Origin: CAZVFX01 sp964626565
GTDB lineage: Bacteria; Myxococcota_A; UBA9042; CAIXZC01
Direction: 5' to 3'
Assembly (NCBI GenBank): GCA_964626565.1
Contig: CAZVFX010000011.1
Coordinates: 24,285 to 88,284 of the forward strand
Length of the DNA stretch: 64,000 nucleotides
Shown: in pieces, positions 8,524 through 18,378 of the stretch
Layout: every line of letters begins with the position of its first letter
Numbering within the stretch: the first letter of the stretch is position 1
Notes under the pieces: model-generated
Seen by the model: the letters and a program-made list of their open reading frames with translations, nothing else
Told to the model about the DNA's origin: nothing
Database searches by the model: none
Made by a program: the position numbers and the translations under genes

Positions 8524-10311
8524 CTAAAGAGCCCGGGTGGCCCGCTCCAGCCATTCCAAATCTGCGCCCTCAAGCAGGGGCGAAAGAGTTTCCTTAACCT
8601 TCGCATGGTAGTTGTTGATCTGCTCGACCTCCCTGCGACACAACATGCTCTCATCCACCAGGTTCAGGTCGTAAGGACACAGGGTCAATTCATCGAAACC
8701 GAGGAATGTACCCGAGTCCGTGGCGGTCTTCTCAACCACCAGCACCAGGTTTTCGATGCGAATGCCGTATCCGTCGGTTTCGTAGAAACCAGGTTCGTTG
8801 GATAGTATATTGCCCGGTTTCAGCGGGGTGAGGTTCTTCCGGGGCGAAACGCTGAACGGCCCTTCATGAACACACAGTGCAGCCCCCACTCCGTGACCGG
8901 TGCCGTGTCCGTAGTTGAGGCCGAGGTTCCACAGATGGCACCGAGCCAGAACGTCCAGTTGGTAGCCGTCCGTTCCCGCCGGGAAAAGCGCGCCGCCGAG
9001 CTGCAGGTGCCCTTGAAGTACCGCGGTATAGGCGCGCTTCTGGTCGTCGGTGGCAGGCCCGAGGGCAACGGTCCTGGTTATATCGGTTGTGCCGTCCTCG
9101 TACTGGCCCCCCGAATCGATGAGAAGCAGGTTGCCCGGCGCCACGGCGGCATTGGACTCAGGAGTCGCTGAGTAATGCACGATAGCGCCGTTAGGACCAT
9201 AGGCCGAGATGGTCGAGAAGCTGGTCCCCACAAACAGTTCGTTTACGCCGCGCAGACCGGCCAGTTTCTCAGCTATGGAGATCTCCGTCTGCCCGCCGGC
9301 CTCCACCGCCCCCTCAAGCCAATTGAGGAAACGAACCATGGACGCTCCATCCCGAACGTGACAGTTGCGCATGCCGGCAATTTCGGCGGAGTTCTTCGCA
9401 GCTTTCCAGGTAGGCACCACGCCCGTTTTCCGCACAACGCGCGGACACGCCTCTGCCAGGATTTCGGCGGCCTGGGAGTTGACCGTTGCAGGGTCGAACC
9501 ACACCACGGTTCCCCCTTTGCCCAGCTCTCGAAGGTACTCCTCCAGGCTCTCGTAGGGCCGTACCGACACGGAATCAGGCAGGCCGTGGAACACCTCTTC
9601 GCTGAACTTGTTCCTTTCGGCGAACAGCGATGCTTTGCCGTGCTCCACCACAGCATAGGCGATGAAGACCGGATTGTGCGCCACGTCACAACCTCTGAGG
9701 TTGAACAGCCACGCCACCTCGTCAAGGGCCCCCAACAGATGGGCGCCGGCCCCCAATCCTTCCATGTATTCGGCAAGGCGCCGCAACTTGTCCGCAGCCG
9801 CCTCTCCGGCCCACTCTTCAGGATGCAGCCGGACCTTCCCGGATGGCATCGGGGGGCGGGCCTCGCCCCACACCTCGTCCACCAGATCCGAAGCCACTGG
9901 ATGCAGGGCGATGTAACCCTTCTTCATCGCCTTGTCCAACGCCCGGTATTCTGCGTCGGAAATCACGGCTGGATCAACGCCGACCCTGGCCTTGCGGGGG
10001 AGCTGGGCGCACAACCACTCCTGGTGCTCCGGAACTCCGGGCTGGCCCTGACGAAACAGATCGATTCCGCTGCCCGCCAGTTGCTGTTCCGCTTGAATGA
10101 AATACCGGGAATCGGTCCACAGTCCAGCCCCGTCTGCGGTAACCACCACGGTGCCGGCAGATCCGTTGAACCCGCTGAGGAACGCCCGCCGCTGCCAGTG
10201 CCCGGCGACGTACTCACTCTGATGCGGGTCCGCGCTGGGCACCACGTAGGCGTCCAAATCCTGCTGGGCCATCAGGCTGCGTAACGCTGCTAATCTCTCT
10301 TTTGCATCCAT
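8524..10311 (-). CDS. Xaa-Pro aminopeptidase (aminopeptidase P, M24B)
   Basis: Metallopeptidase releasing an N-terminal residue ahead of proline; about 595 residues, the long three-domain form also found in eukaryotes rather than the ~440-residue E. coli PepP form. Two creatinase-like N-terminal domains precede the pita-bread domain. The dinuclear metal ligands are recognisable: Asp in LLIDSGG and TTDITRT, His in GHGTGHGVG, Glu in SNEPGFY and RIENLVLV. No signal peptide, so cytosolic. The ATG at 10311 is preferred over 10347 because GGAGG and AGAGG sit just upstream and the protein then begins MDAKERL. First gene of a probable two-gene unit. Confidence 0.95.
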   Translation of the reverse strand: MDAKERLAALRSLMAQQDLDAYVVPSADPHQSEYVAGHWQRRAFLSGFNGSAGTVVVTADGAGLWTDSRYFIQAEQQLAGSGIDLFRQGQPGVPEHQEWLCAQLPRKARVGVDPAVISDAEYRALDKAMKKGYIALHPVASDLVDEVWGEARPPMPSGKVRLHPEEWAGEAAADKLRRLAEYMEGLGAGAHLLGALDEVAWLFNLRGCDVAHNPVFIAYAVVEHGKASLFAERNKFSEEVFHGLPDSVSVRPYESLEEYLRELGKGGTVVWFDPATVNSQAAEILAEACPRVVRKTGVVPTWKAAKNSAEIAGMRNCHVRDGASMVRFLNWLEGAVEAGGQTEISIAEKLAGLRGVNELFVGTSFSTISAYGPNGAIVHYSATPESNAAVAPGNLLLIDSGGQYEDGTTDITRTVALGPATDDQKRAYTAVLQGHLQLGGALFPAGTDGYQLDVLARCHLWNLGLNYGHGTGHGVGAALCVHEGPFSVSPRKNLTPLKPGNILSNEPGFYETDGYGIRIENLVLVVEKTATDSGTFLGFDELTLCPYDLNLVDESMLCRREVEQINNYHAKVKETLSPLLEGADLEWLERATRAL

Positions 10312-10381
10312 CCTCTTGATCCTCCGCTGGTGACGTCGACTCAGCAATGATATCGACCCGGGAAACGAAAAGCCAGCGTGT

Positions 10382-10411
10382 TTGACACCCTAATCGCCAC
10401 CGGGGTATTCT
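10382..10411 (+). promoter_or_regulatory. sigma70-type promoter for the amidohydrolase lipoprotein
   Basis: TTGACA (10382-10387), 18-bp spacer, TATTCT (10406-10411). It lies 31 nt before the TTG start at 10443, which has GGGAGG (10432-10437) at 5-nt spacing. A near-consensus promoter seen directly in the sequence. Confidence 0.75.
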
Positions 10412-10442
10412 GGTCTGAGCAGGACTTCCTCGGGAGGATCAC

Positions 10443-11618
10443 TTGAATAGCCGCGCTTTTGCCACCCTATTGTTGGCCGGTTTCTGGGCTCTTTTCGTTT
10501 CAGCGACGGGGTGCCGGGATGCTCCAAAGCCTGGACAAGCCGCGCCCGACTCCGGGGTTGAGCCTTCCGGGCCTTCTCAGACTCACCCTAAGAAGCTGCC
10601 ACACTACGGAATTGAGATCATCGATTCGCACGTTCATATCCGCCCCGATATGATGTCTCTGGCTCAAGCGCTGGAAGTATTCGACAACTCAGGGGTAAAG
10701 GAATTTGTGGCCAAGAGCGGCGGCGCATACGGAACGCCGCGGTACTTCGCTACCCTCGCAATGAAGAGAGTGTTGGGCGATCGCTTCGAGTTCTTCTGCA
10801 ATATCGATTGGGACAACATCGACAGCCCGTCTTTCGGCGTAGTCACCGCCGCGGGCCTGGAAAAAGCCGCCGCGACCGGCGCCAAGGGCTTCAAGATATT
10901 CAAAGCCCTCGGCCTGCACGTTCGGACCGCTAATGGCAAACTGGTCCCGGTGGACGACCCCCGCCTGGACCCCATCTTTGAAAAGGCGGGAGAACTGGGC
11001 CTCATCGCGGCCATTCATACAGCCGACCCGGTGGCGTTTTTCGAGCCGGTGAATCCTCAAAATGAGCGCTACGCGGAGTTGTCCATCGCCGACAGTTGGA
11101 GCTTCCATGGCAAGGAATTCCCGGGGCATGACGAACTGCTCGCACAGCGGGATCGCCGTATCGCGCGTCACCCCAAGACCAGGTTTCTATTGATTCACCT
11201 GGCCAACTATCCGGAAGACCTGGACTACGTTGACAAGTTGCTGGACCGCTTCCCCAACGTCTGGGTGGATACCTCGGCCCGCGTTCCCGAGTTCGGGCGC
11301 CACCCACCCGAGCAGGTGCGTGCGTTCTTCATCAAGCACCAGGACCGCATACTGTTCGGCAGCGACTTCATCTCCAACCCCGGTGGAATGCAACTTGGGT
11401 CTGTTTCAGAAAAGGAGCCTACAATCGCAGATGCGATCATATTCTTCAACCGTCACTGGAAGTATTTCGAGACCGATGAGCGACAGATGGCACACCCCAC
11501 GCCCATCCAGGGAGACTGGAAGGTGGACGGGATCAATTTACCCCAGAATGTGCTCCTGAAAATCTACCGGACAAATGCAGAGAAACTCATCTTCGCACCG
11601 CTTACGCCGCTGAAATAG
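10443..11618 (+). CDS. amidohydrolase-2 family metal-dependent hydrolase, lipoprotein
   Basis: Predicted exported TIM-barrel hydrolase of 391 residues. TTG start set by GGGAGG 5 nt upstream. The signal peptide ends near SATGC, a slightly atypical lipobox. Motifs of the amidohydrolase-2 group: IIDSHVHI (metal HxH), a central Lys (FKIFK), AAIHTADP (metal His), LLIHLANYPED (His), and RILFGSDF (metal Asp). Substrate unknown; relatives include decarboxylases and lactonases. Single gene with its own strong promoter, convergent with the next operon. Confidence 0.85.
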   Translation: MNSRAFATLLLAGFWALFVSATGCRDAPKPGQAAPDSGVEPSGPSQTHPKKLPHYGIEIIDSHVHIRPDMMSLAQALEVFDNSGVKEFVAKSGGAYGTPRYFATLAMKRVLGDRFEFFCNIDWDNIDSPSFGVVTAAGLEKAAATGAKGFKIFKALGLHVRTANGKLVPVDDPRLDPIFEKAGELGLIAAIHTADPVAFFEPVNPQNERYAELSIADSWSFHGKEFPGHDELLAQRDRRIARHPKTRFLLIHLANYPEDLDYVDKLLDRFPNVWVDTSARVPEFGRHPPEQVRAFFIKHQDRILFGSDFISNPGGMQLGSVSEKEPTIADAIIFFNRHWKYFETDERQMAHPTPIQGDWKVDGINLPQNVLLKIYRTNAEKLIFAPLTPLK

Positions 11619-11631
11619 CGCAAGGAACTGG

Positions 11632-12030
11632 CTACCCACCGCAGCAGCAGCAACCGGACCCGAGCCAGGCGAAGATGGCAATTATCACGAAGAATACCCA
11701 GTGGAACATCTTGGCAAGGGCCTTGTCGATGCCGGACTTCAACGCAATGACGATTTCCCAAATTGCGAACAGGGCATAATTGCAGGCGATGAACTTCGCT
11801 ACGTGAGCTGAGCCCTCACCCCCGACTCCGAACGCGATGGCGAACAACGCGGCCGCAGAGAGGAGCAGAAACACCGAGACGTAGTGGAACACCGCCTCAA
11901 GCACCTTCTTTGGCACCGCGTCCAGGTCGCTGGCAAGCATCGGTTTAAGGTACTCTTTCGTGCCTACGAAGAAGTGTCCCATAGTGGTCACCGCCGCGGC
12001 GATCGCGGCAATCAAGATCATCCAGTTCAT
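11632..12030 (-). CDS. small four-helix integral membrane protein
   Basis: 132 residues, hydrophobic, with about four predicted transmembrane helices, ending in an unusual GCCCCGG tail. The ATG at 12030 is preferred over 12048 because AGGAGGT lies 4 nt upstream. It is the last gene of a likely four-gene operon (35-nt gap). I do not recognise a family with confidence; the C-terminal cysteine run could bind metal or be lipidated, but nothing shows this. Confidence 0.75.
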   Translation of the reverse strand: MNWMILIAAIAAAVTTMGHFFVGTKEYLKPMLASDLDAVPKKVLEAVFHYVSVFLLLSAAALFAIAFGVGGEGSAHVAKFIACNYALFAIWEIVIALKSGIDKALAKMFHWVFFVIIAIFAWLGSGCCCCGG

Positions 12031-12065
12031 TACTACCTCCTCTAACAACCGCTGAGTTCAATCAC

Positions 12066-13028
12066 CTAGCGAATCACGTTGAGCTTGTTCCCCACAATCT
12101 CCAGCACCTCAACCGGCCCTCCGAAATAGGCGGGATTCATGCCGGTATCGATCTTCCATATGCCTTCCTCGCAGGAAGTAGAGATGTGGTCGTGGATCGT
12201 GTGCCCCACCACCATACGCTTGACCTTCAACAGGTCCAGGGTCTCCGCGAGCAGCTTGCAATCGCCCGCATCGGGGGCCTTGGCAAAGGCCCTCAGCCAG
12301 ATGGGGCTTGAACGGTCGGTGAGTTCGGTGGCTACTGAGTCGGTCTTGCCCGAAAGCCAGTCGGCCATTTCCCGGTTGATCCGGTCTACTCCATAACGGA
12401 CGTGGTCGGGATGAAGGCCGCCATGGACAAACACCGTGTCGCCCACGATCAGTACAAAAGGATAGTTGGCCAGCTTCACAGCTAACGGACCGCCCGGCAT
12501 GAACGCGGCTGCGCGCCAGCGCTGTACCGGCGGGCGCGACTTCACATCCGGATGGGTCAACTCGACCTTGCCGTCGTATCGCTCCTTGAAAGTGGAGTAG
12601 CCCTTGGGAGTGACGGCCCAGAATTGCAAAGTGGCATTCATCACTTCATGATTGCCGTTCATGACATGGAGTGCGCCCCCTGCTTTCTTTGCCTCGGGCT
12701 GCAGCTTGTCGAACAGATCCACGATAGCCAGCTCGTCGTCGCCCCGATCGGTGAAATCGCCGGTAATCACCACTACCAGTTTGCCGCCGATCCATTCGTC
12801 CTTGTCATTGATGGCGCCGGCCTTCTTGAGCGCGTTGCGGGCCTGGTCCAGCCGGCCGTGAAGGTCGCCGATAGCCACCAGGCGCTCCGGTGCGGGCAGA
12901 CGGGTCGCGGCGGGTACAGGTTTGGTTTCGGCAAGCGCAGGTGAGTATGCCGCTTGAAGGCCAAAGGTGATTGCAAGAACAGGCAGTAAGACTGCGACCG
13001 CCATTCGACTGATTCTGTTGCTGATCAT
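12066..13028 (-). CDS. exported PPP-family (Shewanella-like) metallophosphatase
   Basis: Calcineurin-fold phosphatase of 320 residues with an N-terminal signal peptide of about 33 residues, so probably periplasmic. PPP signatures are all present: GDLHGR (GDxHG), GDFTDRGD (GDxxDRG) and MNGNHE (GNHE), followed by FVHGGLHPDH and VVGHTI. This set marks protein or small-molecule phosphatases of the bacterial PPP branch rather than the broad metallophosphoesterases. Third gene in the operon, 31 nt after the MopE-motif lipoprotein. Substrate unknown. Confidence 0.87.
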   Translation of the reverse strand: MISNRISRMAVAVLLPVLAITFGLQAAYSPALAETKPVPAATRLPAPERLVAIGDLHGRLDQARNALKKAGAINDKDEWIGGKLVVVITGDFTDRGDDELAIVDLFDKLQPEAKKAGGALHVMNGNHEVMNATLQFWAVTPKGYSTFKERYDGKVELTHPDVKSRPPVQRWRAAAFMPGGPLAVKLANYPFVLIVGDTVFVHGGLHPDHVRYGVDRINREMADWLSGKTDSVATELTDRSSPIWLRAFAKAPDAGDCKLLAETLDLLKVKRMVVGHTIHDHISTSCEEGIWKIDTGMNPAYFGGPVEVLEIVGNKLNVIR

Positions 13029-13059
13029 AGGACTACGCCTCTCGTCGGTATGTTTGCAG

Positions 13060-15015
13060 CTACAGCGGAAAGGTCAACTCGCAACCGGTGCCGATGACTC
13101 TAAGCCCATCAACAACCCAGCCGCGGAAGCCGTTGTAACCGGCGTCTCCGGTTTCGAAGTAGAATCGCACGAACATGACTCCGCTGGCGAGCACTTCGCC
13201 CAGCACCGGCTCCTCCAACGCAATGTCGGCCAGGGACCAGATCGGAGTCTTGAAGTAGCCGGCGGAAGTGTACGCCTTGTCCGAATCACCGTCGGTATCG
13301 ATATCCGGATTCAGCGAACCCACCTCGTAGTAGAATACCCCATCCGCCGACACTTGCACTTCCATGCGATCATATTCCTGGTTGGGGTCCTGGCCCTCGA
13401 TCTCGAACCAGTAGGAGAATACGATTCTGACGTCCTCGAGGCCCCCGCCCACCGGATAGCCGGGAGAAGTATAGTCTCCCCACAACCCGCCGCTGGAGAT
13501 TCCGCCGTTCTTGTCCTCGCACACAGAGCCTGTGCCCAGATAGTTGCCCGCCCCCGGCCTCCCGAACCAGATTGTGTGCAGCCCCTCCACCGCCCGGGGT
13601 AATGCTGCCGGCTCGGGGATACAGCCCTGCTGAGCCGCGGTGGCGCAGATCTGACAATCGTCCAGCGGTTCGTCAGGGTCGGGGACGCAGATTTCACTGT
13701 CCGAGATGGTGACGCACTCAGGGTAGGCACTGTTGAGAGTGACGTCATTTACGCGCCGGTGCCAATAGACACCGTGATGGGGGTCGGATGCCGACCACCC
13801 GTTGTCCACCTCGAATCCCTCCTCGAAGCAAAGGGTCGCATCATCCGGCTCGAGGTCGAAGTGCATGAACCTGACCACATTGGGCGTCACTGAAACCGGC
13901 CCCTTGGCCTGTGGAAAGTGCCCGCCCGCCATGGCGCGCCCGTACCATTCTACAGTATCGCCAAGCCACACACCGCCGAAGCAGTATCCACCATGCTCCT
14001 CGGTTGAGGTTGATGCCACCAGGTTGAGCACGCTGCTCGCACCCAGGGTAACCGTTGCGAACGGCAATGCCGCACCGGACACCTGGTCGGTGACGCGGCC
14101 GCACATGGACAGGTATTCGTGATCGTTGTCCAGCCCCTGCATATAGAAGTTCACCAGCAACAGGTCTCCCTCGGCAAGGGAGAAGTCCTCGGTGATCATC
14201 TTGTGATACCCTTCGGCAGTCGCCTCGAGGCAAAAATCCCCGGCAGGCAATGGCACCAGGTAGGCCCCGTCCAGAGGCGACACATCCGCGGAAATCACTG
14301 AACCTTCATCGTCGTCCAGGTCGCACTCCCCCGCGGGCCGGGCAACAATGGCCACCCCGCCGATCGGTTTGCCGCTAAGTGCGCTGAGTGTCCTTCCAAA
14401 CACCGATGCGCAGGAAAGGTCCTCATCGATGTCACCATCGCAATCGTTATCAACCCCGTCGCACGCCTCAACCTGTGCCCCTTCCAACGGGTCACACTCC
14501 TGCTCAACCCCTTCGAGGCAAAAGTCCACAACGTGTTCGCACAGACCAATGCCGCAGGTCACGGTGCCCAGCTCCTCGTCAATCTCATCGTCGCAGTCGT
14601 TGTCCAAGCCGTCGCACACCTCCTCTTCCGGGATACACTGCTCAACATCCGTCTCGGCCGCCAGGTCCTCCAGGTCGTCGCCAACGTCAGGAACCAGTGT
14701 GTCCTCTACCTCTTCCAGCAGGTCAAGCGGTGTCGCCTGGTCGGGTGTTTTCGTATCCAATTCCGGGCTTAGATCCAGTTGTACCGCGACTTCAACTTCC
14801 TGGGCCAGGTCGCTCTCCGGAATCAGGTCCGGCTCCACCACCAGGTCAACAGGGCTGCAGGTGAAGTCCTCCATGCAGTAGGAGCCCGCCGGACACTGCT
14901 CGTCCACCAGGCAAGTGGTAGGACTTCCGGTCAGCTCTATCTTGCCGCCTGAGCAGCCCGCCAGCAGAGCGAGCAACATCAACTGTATTGCTTTCATGAG
15001 ATTTCCCTTCGTCAT
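13060..15015 (-). CDS. lipoprotein with MopE-type metal-binding motifs
   Basis: About 651 residues, signal peptide with lipobox LLAGC. The ATG at 15015 is preferred because AGAGGA lies about 6 nt upstream (candidates at 15042 and 14997 remain). An EB-like cluster (CLVDEQCPAGSYC) is followed by an acidic linker, then two MopE-type motifs, CDGLDNDCDDEIDEE and CDGVDNDCDGDIDED, predicted to bind Ca2+. Two carboxypeptidase-regulatory-like beta domains follow (GKPIGGVAIVARPAG; GAALPFATVTLG). The C-terminal half has a jelly-roll-like domain with several Cys. Surface or adhesion role inferred from architecture; second gene of the operon. Confidence 0.85.
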   Translation of the reverse strand: MTKGNLMKAIQLMLLALLAGCSGGKIELTGSPTTCLVDEQCPAGSYCMEDFTCSPVDLVVEPDLIPESDLAQEVEVAVQLDLSPELDTKTPDQATPLDLLEEVEDTLVPDVGDDLEDLAAETDVEQCIPEEEVCDGLDNDCDDEIDEELGTVTCGIGLCEHVVDFCLEGVEQECDPLEGAQVEACDGVDNDCDGDIDEDLSCASVFGRTLSALSGKPIGGVAIVARPAGECDLDDDEGSVISADVSPLDGAYLVPLPAGDFCLEATAEGYHKMITEDFSLAEGDLLLVNFYMQGLDNDHEYLSMCGRVTDQVSGAALPFATVTLGASSVLNLVASTSTEEHGGYCFGGVWLGDTVEWYGRAMAGGHFPQAKGPVSVTPNVVRFMHFDLEPDDATLCFEEGFEVDNGWSASDPHHGVYWHRRVNDVTLNSAYPECVTISDSEICVPDPDEPLDDCQICATAAQQGCIPEPAALPRAVEGLHTIWFGRPGAGNYLGTGSVCEDKNGGISSGGLWGDYTSPGYPVGGGLEDVRIVFSYWFEIEGQDPNQEYDRMEVQVSADGVFYYEVGSLNPDIDTDGDSDKAYTSAGYFKTPIWSLADIALEEPVLGEVLASGVMFVRFYFETGDAGYNGFRGWVVDGLRVIGTGCELTFPL

Positions 15016-15050
15016 GTTCTTTCCTCTCATCAGCGCCTGCACCTCTGGTG

Positions 15051-16847
15051 CTAATTCTTGTACTTGACCTTGAACTCCACCCGGCGATTGCGCTGCCGGC
15101 CTTCTTCTGTGGAGTTGTCATCTATGGGCTGCGTCAAGCCAAAGCCCTTCGCCTTCAGCCTTCCCGACGCCACACCCATCTGGATGAGGTATTTGCGCAC
15201 CGCCTTGGCTCTTCGCTTGGAGAGCTGCAGGTTGTGTGCGGCCGTAAAAGTGTTGTCCGTGTGTCCGCCAACGGTGACAACTGCGATCTCGTCATGCTCA
15301 AGAATCACCCTGGCCACCTCGTCCAAGACGGGCTTCCACTCGGACAGGATCACGTCATCATCAACGTCAAACTCGATGCGCTGAATGATCACGATCTTCT
15401 CTTTGGTGAGTTTGGGAGGCGGACAACCGTTGAGTTTCACCTGATCCGACGGCTCTCCGGGGGTGTCGGGGCAGGCGTCCCGCGGGTCGATGACTCCGTC
15501 CCCGTCGCGGTCGGGGCAGCCGTTCAACGCCGGGTCGGTGTGAGGCTGGCCGGGCAGGTCGGGACACGCATCGTCACGATCCACAATGCCGTCACCGTCC
15601 CGGTCCGGACAACCGTGATCGCCCGGGTTGTCGGAAGCCGGTCCCGGATCCCGGGGGCAAGCATCCTTCAAGTCGATGATGCCGTCTCCATCTAGGTCCG
15701 GACACCCGTGGCTGGCGGCGTCCTGGTTGGGCTTGCCCGCCTCGTCCGGACACGCGTCCACCTTGTCGATGATTCCATCGCCGTCACGATCGGGACAGCC
15801 GTTCATGGAGGGGTCGGAGAAACGCTTGCCCGGAGTATCGGGGCAGGCGTCGGTATCATCCGGGATCCCATCGCGGTCCCGGTCGGCAACGGGTTCAGGC
15901 TTAATGCCGCAGCTCTCGAACCTCAGCCCGGTAGTCAGGCGCAGGCTGGTATCCCCGATGCCATCGGTGAAACCGCCCCCGCCCGCCGCGTATAGCCGGG
16001 CAAAGTCAGCCAGGCACACGTTGGCGCCGATCTGACCTTCGAGGGAACTGCCGTTGTCACCCATGAAATCTTCCTGGGAAGAGGCGCTCAGCAACTCCCC
16101 GATAATACGAAAACGGTCGTTGCTGAAACTCTGCCTCAGCCCCAACCCGACCTGGACGTCCGACCCGGTGTCGTAGGGCCCGATCGCCTCGGTATCACGT
16201 AGTTTGTAGCCGACGTTCAGCGCGGCCAGCGTTTCCCCAACTTGCAGGTCGAGCACCAGCCGGGGCGTGAAAGTGATGCTGCCGTCGCCCGCGTACGTGC
16301 CGTCGCCAGCGGTGGGCAAGGCGACTCCCGGCTCGAGCGCGATGCCGAATCCGGCTCCACTTCTCGCCAGCAACAGCCACTTGGCTGCCACCCGCACGTC
16401 GCCGAGGCCGAAACCGTCGGCCGGAGGCGTACCCACAAAGCCGTTGTCGCCGCCTGCATACCCGACTACGGGCACGTTCACGCCGATGGAAAGCTGCTTC
16501 CAAAGCGAATAGGCGGCAAACAGATCTCCCACCACCTGGTGGTCCACAAGCTGGAACGTTAGCTGGTTGGGGTACCGCTTGTCTTCCAGCCGCAACGGAT
16601 CCTTGCCGTAGGTCAGGAAGAAGCCGCCGGAGAGCCCGTCGTCAGCCGGTTGCTCGGCGGTGCGGATGGCCATCATGTCCCCGGCGTGGGGGGAAGCCTC
16701 GAATCGCTCAACGTTCACTTTGGGTTCCCCGGCTTCGGCGTCCTGAACCGGAGCCAGCGTCAAGGCAAACAGTCCGGCGATCAGCGCACAGCCCACCAAC
16801 CGCACAGTGGGTGTCAGTTGAACCAATACGTCGTTATGCATCAGCAT
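15051..16847 (-). CDS. OmpA-family outer-membrane protein with thrombospondin type 3 repeats
   Basis: About 598 residues. ATG at 16847 set by GAGGAGGT 8 nt upstream. A signal peptide is followed by a beta-barrel-like N-terminal domain, then five to six TSP3 calcium-binding repeats (DRDGDGIPDDTDACPD and kin), then a C-terminal OmpA peptidoglycan-binding domain (GGHTDNTFTAAHNLQLSKRR; FKVKYKN end). This is a known deltaproteobacterial architecture linking outer membrane and wall. First gene of a four-gene minus-strand operon with 35-, 31- and 35-nt gaps. Confidence 0.92.
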   Translation of the reverse strand: MLMHNDVLVQLTPTVRLVGCALIAGLFALTLAPVQDAEAGEPKVNVERFEASPHAGDMMAIRTAEQPADDGLSGGFFLTYGKDPLRLEDKRYPNQLTFQLVDHQVVGDLFAAYSLWKQLSIGVNVPVVGYAGGDNGFVGTPPADGFGLGDVRVAAKWLLLARSGAGFGIALEPGVALPTAGDGTYAGDGSITFTPRLVLDLQVGETLAALNVGYKLRDTEAIGPYDTGSDVQVGLGLRQSFSNDRFRIIGELLSASSQEDFMGDNGSSLEGQIGANVCLADFARLYAAGGGGFTDGIGDTSLRLTTGLRFESCGIKPEPVADRDRDGIPDDTDACPDTPGKRFSDPSMNGCPDRDGDGIIDKVDACPDEAGKPNQDAASHGCPDLDGDGIIDLKDACPRDPGPASDNPGDHGCPDRDGDGIVDRDDACPDLPGQPHTDPALNGCPDRDGDGVIDPRDACPDTPGEPSDQVKLNGCPPPKLTKEKIVIIQRIEFDVDDDVILSEWKPVLDEVARVILEHDEIAVVTVGGHTDNTFTAAHNLQLSKRRAKAVRKYLIQMGVASGRLKAKGFGLTQPIDDNSTEEGRQRNRRVEFKVKYKN

Positions 16848-16985
16848 TTGGAGCCACCTCCTCACGAGAGGGAAAACCAATCCTGTTCGTGTTCTCCAGG
16901 TCCTTCAGGGCCGGTAAACCATATTCACGCGCGAAACACAAGTCAAGATCGTATACGTGCGTTCCCGCGAAACAGGGACGGGGGG

Positions 16986-18155
16986 CTATTCCATGCGAGC
17001 CATTTCGACGACGGCCTTCACCGCCCACGGCTCTTCCTTGAGGGTGCCGGGGAGCCACTGGGGCTGGTTATCGTGAGCGTACTTTTCGTTCACGCCGTTG
17101 CCCTGCTGCGGCAGATTCACCCTTACCCACGGCACGCCGCCGTCGACTGCGACGTTGACTATGTCGTTGGTGTGTTTGTTCTGGTACCAGGCAGGTCCCC
17201 CACCCGGCCAGCCGCCGGGGTGATCGAAGGATGCAATATCCGCTTCAGTTTCCGGTGGCTGGGCATGATCCCAGGTCGCCTGAAGGCGCAGGTAGCGCCC
17301 CTTGAATCCGCCGATGTATTTGACTGCCTCACGCTCCTTCCAGAATGCAGCCACGTCCGGGTCGTCCGGCTCCTGCCAAACCGCCGGAAACGGGAAGATC
17401 CCTTTGACCGTATCGTATTTGTCCATGTCACCGGCGAGGAAGCGCGGCCCGTGGCAGGTGACGAAGCTGAACGGTGGCCCTTCCCCGTCCACCAGGTACT
17501 TCACCCCCAGATCGGGGTAGCGACCGACACAGCCCGCTCCCATTGTTATGCCGTACGATTGGGTTCGGATCCCCACGTTGCCGGCCGCGACGTAGGGAAG
17601 GTCCATGGTCCACTGAACCACTTTGCGCAGGCCGTCCTGATTGCGAAATCCGTTATAGTCTTCATCCCCTTCCGACTCCTTATCCTTTTCACCGGCTTTG
17701 TCGTCAACCCGGCCCTCTGCGTTGAAGCACACCACCACCATCCCTGCCCCGGCAATCATCTCTACTTCGTCGGTGTATGCTTCAGTGCGGCCGGGATTGA
17801 TCCCGCCGGGGACCTTAACCAGACCGGGAAAGCACAATCCCGGATACTTCTCCGGGTCCGGTCGCCGGACCAATCCGTACACCGTATTGCCTGAGGGCAT
17901 CACCAGTTCGAACTCCTCCAGTATCGTCTCGTACTTGTCCGTGACAGGCCCTTCCTCGGGCAGTGTGGCGGTGCACTCCGGCGCCGGGGTCGAGTCCCCC
18001 CGAACATCCACCTCCCCGCGTTCCTCAACATCCACAGCAACTTCGCTCTCCAACGCGTCCGGTTCTCCTTCCGCGGGGCTCTTGGATTCTGAGCAGTTTG
18101 CCCCCAACAGCATCGAGAAAGCCAACATGCATGCAGCAATCACTGCCCTGGTCAT
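16986..18155 (-). CDS. alpha/beta-hydrolase lipoprotein
   Basis: 389 residues; start confirmed by AGGAGG 6 nt before the ATG. Signal peptide with lipobox LGANC and an acidic linker of about 40 residues. The domain resembles dienelactone hydrolase/acetyl-xylan-esterase folds: GGINPG before the oxyanion region, RTQSYGITMG as the likely nucleophile elbow (Ser), and a possible catalytic His near the end (YAHDNQP). A -10-like TAGAAT (minus strand, 18213-18218) lies upstream without a clear -35. Substrate unknown. Confidence 0.75.
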   Translation of the reverse strand: MTRAVIAACMLAFSMLLGANCSESKSPAEGEPDALESEVAVDVEERGEVDVRGDSTPAPECTATLPEEGPVTDKYETILEEFELVMPSGNTVYGLVRRPDPEKYPGLCFPGLVKVPGGINPGRTEAYTDEVEMIAGAGMVVVCFNAEGRVDDKAGEKDKESEGDEDYNGFRNQDGLRKVVQWTMDLPYVAAGNVGIRTQSYGITMGAGCVGRYPDLGVKYLVDGEGPPFSFVTCHGPRFLAGDMDKYDTVKGIFPFPAVWQEPDDPDVAAFWKEREAVKYIGGFKGRYLRLQATWDHAQPPETEADIASFDHPGGWPGGGPAWYQNKHTNDIVNVAVDGGVPWVRVNLPQQGNGVNEKYAHDNQPQWLPGTLKEEPWAVKAVVEMARME

Positions 18156-18296
18156 TTCATTCCTCCTGCCGGCTTGTACCTGCCAGTCTCCACTTCCATC
18201 GGCGATGGGGCTATTCTAGCATGCATCTCCGGGACCTCCAGAAAGAAGGTGCGCCAGCCACCGCCCCTCCATTTCTGCAATTCTTGCGGAATTTCA

Positions 18297-18324
18297 TTGA
18301 CACTTTGTCGCCTTGCGGTACACT
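18297..18324 (+). promoter_or_regulatory. sigma70-type promoter of glnA
   Basis: TTGACA (18297-18302), 16-bp spacer, TACACT (18319-18324), 54 nt before the GTG start of glutamine synthetase. No sigma54 -24/-12 element was seen upstream of the gene. Confidence 0.7.
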
Positions 18325-18378
18325 TCGAGGATATTTGATTTCCCGGAAGCCGACCACTTGCAACCATGGAGGAACGCC

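Noticed and set aside
9175..10284. 369-codon plus-strand ORF opposite aminopeptidase P
   Set aside because: Shadow of a gene with all catalytic motifs; no recognisable protein.
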